Positions 37,075 to 38,871 of a DNA stretch of 38,871 nt are shown piece after piece. Numbering within the stretch: the stretch's first letter is position 1; the number at the start of each line of letters is the position of its first letter. The stretch covers positions 1-38,871 of the forward strand of contig JAGXGG010000022.1 of NCBI GenBank assembly GCA_024636855.1. Direction: 5' to 3'. The position numbers and the translations under genes were made by a program. Origin of the DNA: Ignavibacteriota bacterium. GTDB taxonomy: Bacteria; Bacteroidota; Ignavibacteria; Kapaibacteriales; UBA2268. Under the pieces are notes generated by a model. It saw only the letters and a program-made list of their open reading frames with translations. It was not told the origin of the DNA and made no database searches.

Positions 37075-38871
37075 ATGAAAATAACTCATAAACTAATACT
37101 ATTCATTGCCTTTAGTCTAGTAAGTATCATATCAATTATTCTTATATCACTCAAGAATACAAGTAACTTAAAAAAGAAAGATAATTATAAACAAATAGAA
37201 AGTTTAGTTTCTAAAGCAAGTAAAGATTATAGTATTTTTATAAAATTTAAAAATATTGGTTTGATAGAAAGATATAATTCCAACTTAGAAAATGCTCAAG
37301 TATTAAATAATGAAAACGAAACAGATAATAAGTATGAATTAATAAAGTCTAAAATAGAAACTCTACGAGATCATACAAATGAAACATTTGATTATTGGAA
37401 GCTTAGAGGTTTAAACGAGGATACAGGCTATGAGGGAGATTTTAGAAAAAATGTACATCATTTAGAAGACTTATTAGAAAATGAACATCTTGATAAATTA
37501 ACTATTACTATGTTGCAAGTACGAAGAAGTGAAAAAGATTTTATTCTTAGACGTAAACAAGTTTACGTAGAGAAAGTATTAAAAATGATAAGTAAATTAA
37601 AAAGACAGACTGTAGAATTAAATAATGAAATAATAAATAAAGATTCCATAATTCTACTTTCTAATGACTATAAATATACTTTCATAAAACTAGTTGAAAT
37701 ATTAGATGCTATTAATAAAAGAAATAATACAATGTATAAATTAGAATCAGAATTGAACACAATTCTTTCATTAAAAATAATAGAACTAGATTCAGAGATT
37801 AATGAATTTTCTAAATTCATGTATATTTCATATCTATTGTTTATTGTTTCTTTAGTTTTTATTTCTTTTGTTATGTATAAAAGAATATTAAATCCAATCT
37901 CAACCCTAAAACAGAAAACTACTACTATATCCAATGGTAATTATAACGATATTATTATATATAGAAATAGAGATGAAATAGGAGAATTTGCGAACTCATT
38001 TAATACCATGGTAAGAAAATTTTTAGTTTCTCAAAAAGAGTTAGAAGATTTAAATTATAAGTTAGATAATAAGGTTAAAGAAAGAACACATTTACTTCAA
38101 AATGAAATAGATATGAGGAAAAATTCTGAGAAGAAACTAGAAATGTACAACAACGAAGTTAAATCACTATTAGAAAAAGAACAACAACTAAGTAGGTTAA
38201 AAACAAAATTTGTAGCAACTGTTTCACATGAGTATAGAACACCATTAACAGTTATATTAAACTCCACTTATTTAATACATCAATATGCATTAAAAAATGA
38301 TTTAGACTCATTGAATAATTATTTAAATAAAATACAATTCTCAGTTGTTCAGATGAAGGATTTGTTAGAAGATACTTTAAACTATGGAGAAATAGAAAAT
38401 GGAGATTATAAATTAAATAAGACAACTTTAGATTTAGATCAACTTATTAAAAATCTAATCCAAGATTTTAAAACTATTAATAAGAATCGAGAAATAGAAT
38501 ATAATAATAAAATAAAAATAAATAATATAATTTCAGATAAAAAAGCATTGCATCATTGCTTGAATAATTTAATTGCAAATGCTTTAAAATTTTCGAACAG
38601 AGAGATTATTATTCAAGTTGAAAAAAATGAATTTGATATTTCAATATCAATAATAGATTTTGGTATTGGAATACCAGAAGAAGACCAAAATAATGTATTT
38701 TCTGCTTTCTATAGAACAAATCTTGCTAAAGATATTGCTGGTACAGGTTTAGGATTGTCTATAACAAAAAAATATATCAATTCATTAGGAGGTAATATTA
38801 CACTTAAGTCTAAAGTGAATAAGGGTTCTGTTTTCACTTTAAATATACCTTATCAAACAGAATTATTAATA
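37075..38871 (+). CDS. Membrane sensor histidine kinase (runs off the window end)
   Basis: From ATG 37075 the frame stays open for 599 codons to the last base. TM1 (about 7-26) and TM2 (about 248-267) enclose a long helical extracytoplasmic sensor of about 220 residues that contains RRSEKDFILRRKQVYVEK (150-167). This phrase resembles the helical bimodular type of ligand-binding domain. HAMP (about 268-320, with NPISTLKQKT and RDEIGEFANSFN) and a coiled coil (about 320-375) follow. The HisKA phosphoacceptor is His385 in VSHEYRTPL. HATPase motifs are NLIANALKFS, DFGIGIP and GTGLGLSITKKY. The end may continue into a receiver domain or stop soon after. It starts 2 bases after the OlsF-like gene. 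Confidence 0.88.
   Translation, partial: MKITHKLILFIAFSLVSIISIILISLKNTSNLKKKDNYKQIESLVSKASKDYSIFIKFKNIGLIERYNSNLENAQVLNNENETDNKYELIKSKIETLRDHTNETFDYWKLRGLNEDTGYEGDFRKNVHHLEDLLENEHLDKLTITMLQVRRSEKDFILRRKQVYVEKVLKMISKLKRQTVELNNEIINKDSIILLSNDYKYTFIKLVEILDAINKRNNTMYKLESELNTILSLKIIELDSEINEFSKFMYISYLLFIVSLVFISFVMYKRILNPISTLKQKTTTISNGNYNDIIIYRNRDEIGEFANSFNTMVRKFLVSQKELEDLNYKLDNKVKERTHLLQNEIDMRKNSEKKLEMYNNEVKSLLEKEQQLSRLKTKFVATVSHEYRTPLTVILNSTYLIHQYALKNDLDSLNNYLNKIQFSVVQMKDLLEDTLNYGEIENGDYKLNKTTLDLDQLIKNLIQDFKTINKNREIEYNNKIKINNIISDKKALHHCLNNLIANALKFSNREIIIQVEKNEFDISISIIDFGIGIPEEDQNNVFSAFYRTNLAKDIAGTGLGLSITKKYINSLGGNITLKSKVNKGSVFTLNIPYQTELLI

Overview
The window is AT-rich (roughly 30-35% G+C by eye) bacterial chromosome. 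It most likely comes from a member of the Bacteroidota / FCB group. Three things support this: two very large secreted proteins with C-terminal domains of the type IX secretion (Por) kind; several promoters with the TTG-N19/20-TAnnTTTG layout used by the Bacteroidota housekeeping sigma factor; and mostly weak Shine-Dalgarno sequences. The mix of BNR/Asp-box, Fn3-like, SBBP and choice-of-anchor-D modules resembles deep-branching lineages such as Kapabacteria or Ignavibacteria. That narrower placement is only inference.

Layout. 1-1047: end of an unknown gene, a small lipoprotein gene and a non-coding patch with a GAGACGT-type inverted repeat. 1048-10307: aldehyde dehydrogenase (-), a 1698-residue BNR/Fn3 T9SS protein (+), a membrane metallophosphoesterase (-), a lipoprotein (-) and a thioredoxin-like protein (+). 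10316-22163: one long minus-strand cluster, in transcription order dnaN, recF, a DciA-like DUF721 gene, gyrB, an alpha/beta hydrolase, a PhoB-type regulator, a PhoR-type kinase, an ECF sigma factor, a LytR_C protein, rsfS and argS. No dnaA precedes dnaN. 22278-26606: plus-strand genes psd, pssA, purS, purQ, two TatA/B-like genes and gatA. 26610-26696: tRNA-Ser(GGA). 26783-34041: LD-carboxypeptidase, a VWA/SBBP/choice-of-anchor-D T9SS protein split by one in-frame stop, and sucC. 34042-35320: a lipoprotein gene with degenerate 21-bp-period repeat arrays on both sides. 35321-38871: an OlsF-like ornithine-lipid acyltransferase followed by a sensor histidine kinase that runs off the end.

How the genes relate. 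Two loci make membrane lipids: psd-pssA for phosphatidylethanolamine and the OlsF-like gene for a phosphorus-free ornithine lipid. The PhoBR-like pair could link lipid choice to phosphate, but nothing in the sequence shows this directly. The replication genes are co-directional with envelope/stress regulators and translation genes.

Two genes are broken relative to their families: the PhoB-type regulator by a one-base deletion and the VWA protein by a nonsense codon. Both could be real mutations or consensus errors. I do not see a clear new defence or mobile system. The least explained structure is the pair of 21-bp-period arrays around the lipoprotein gene at 34211-34723.
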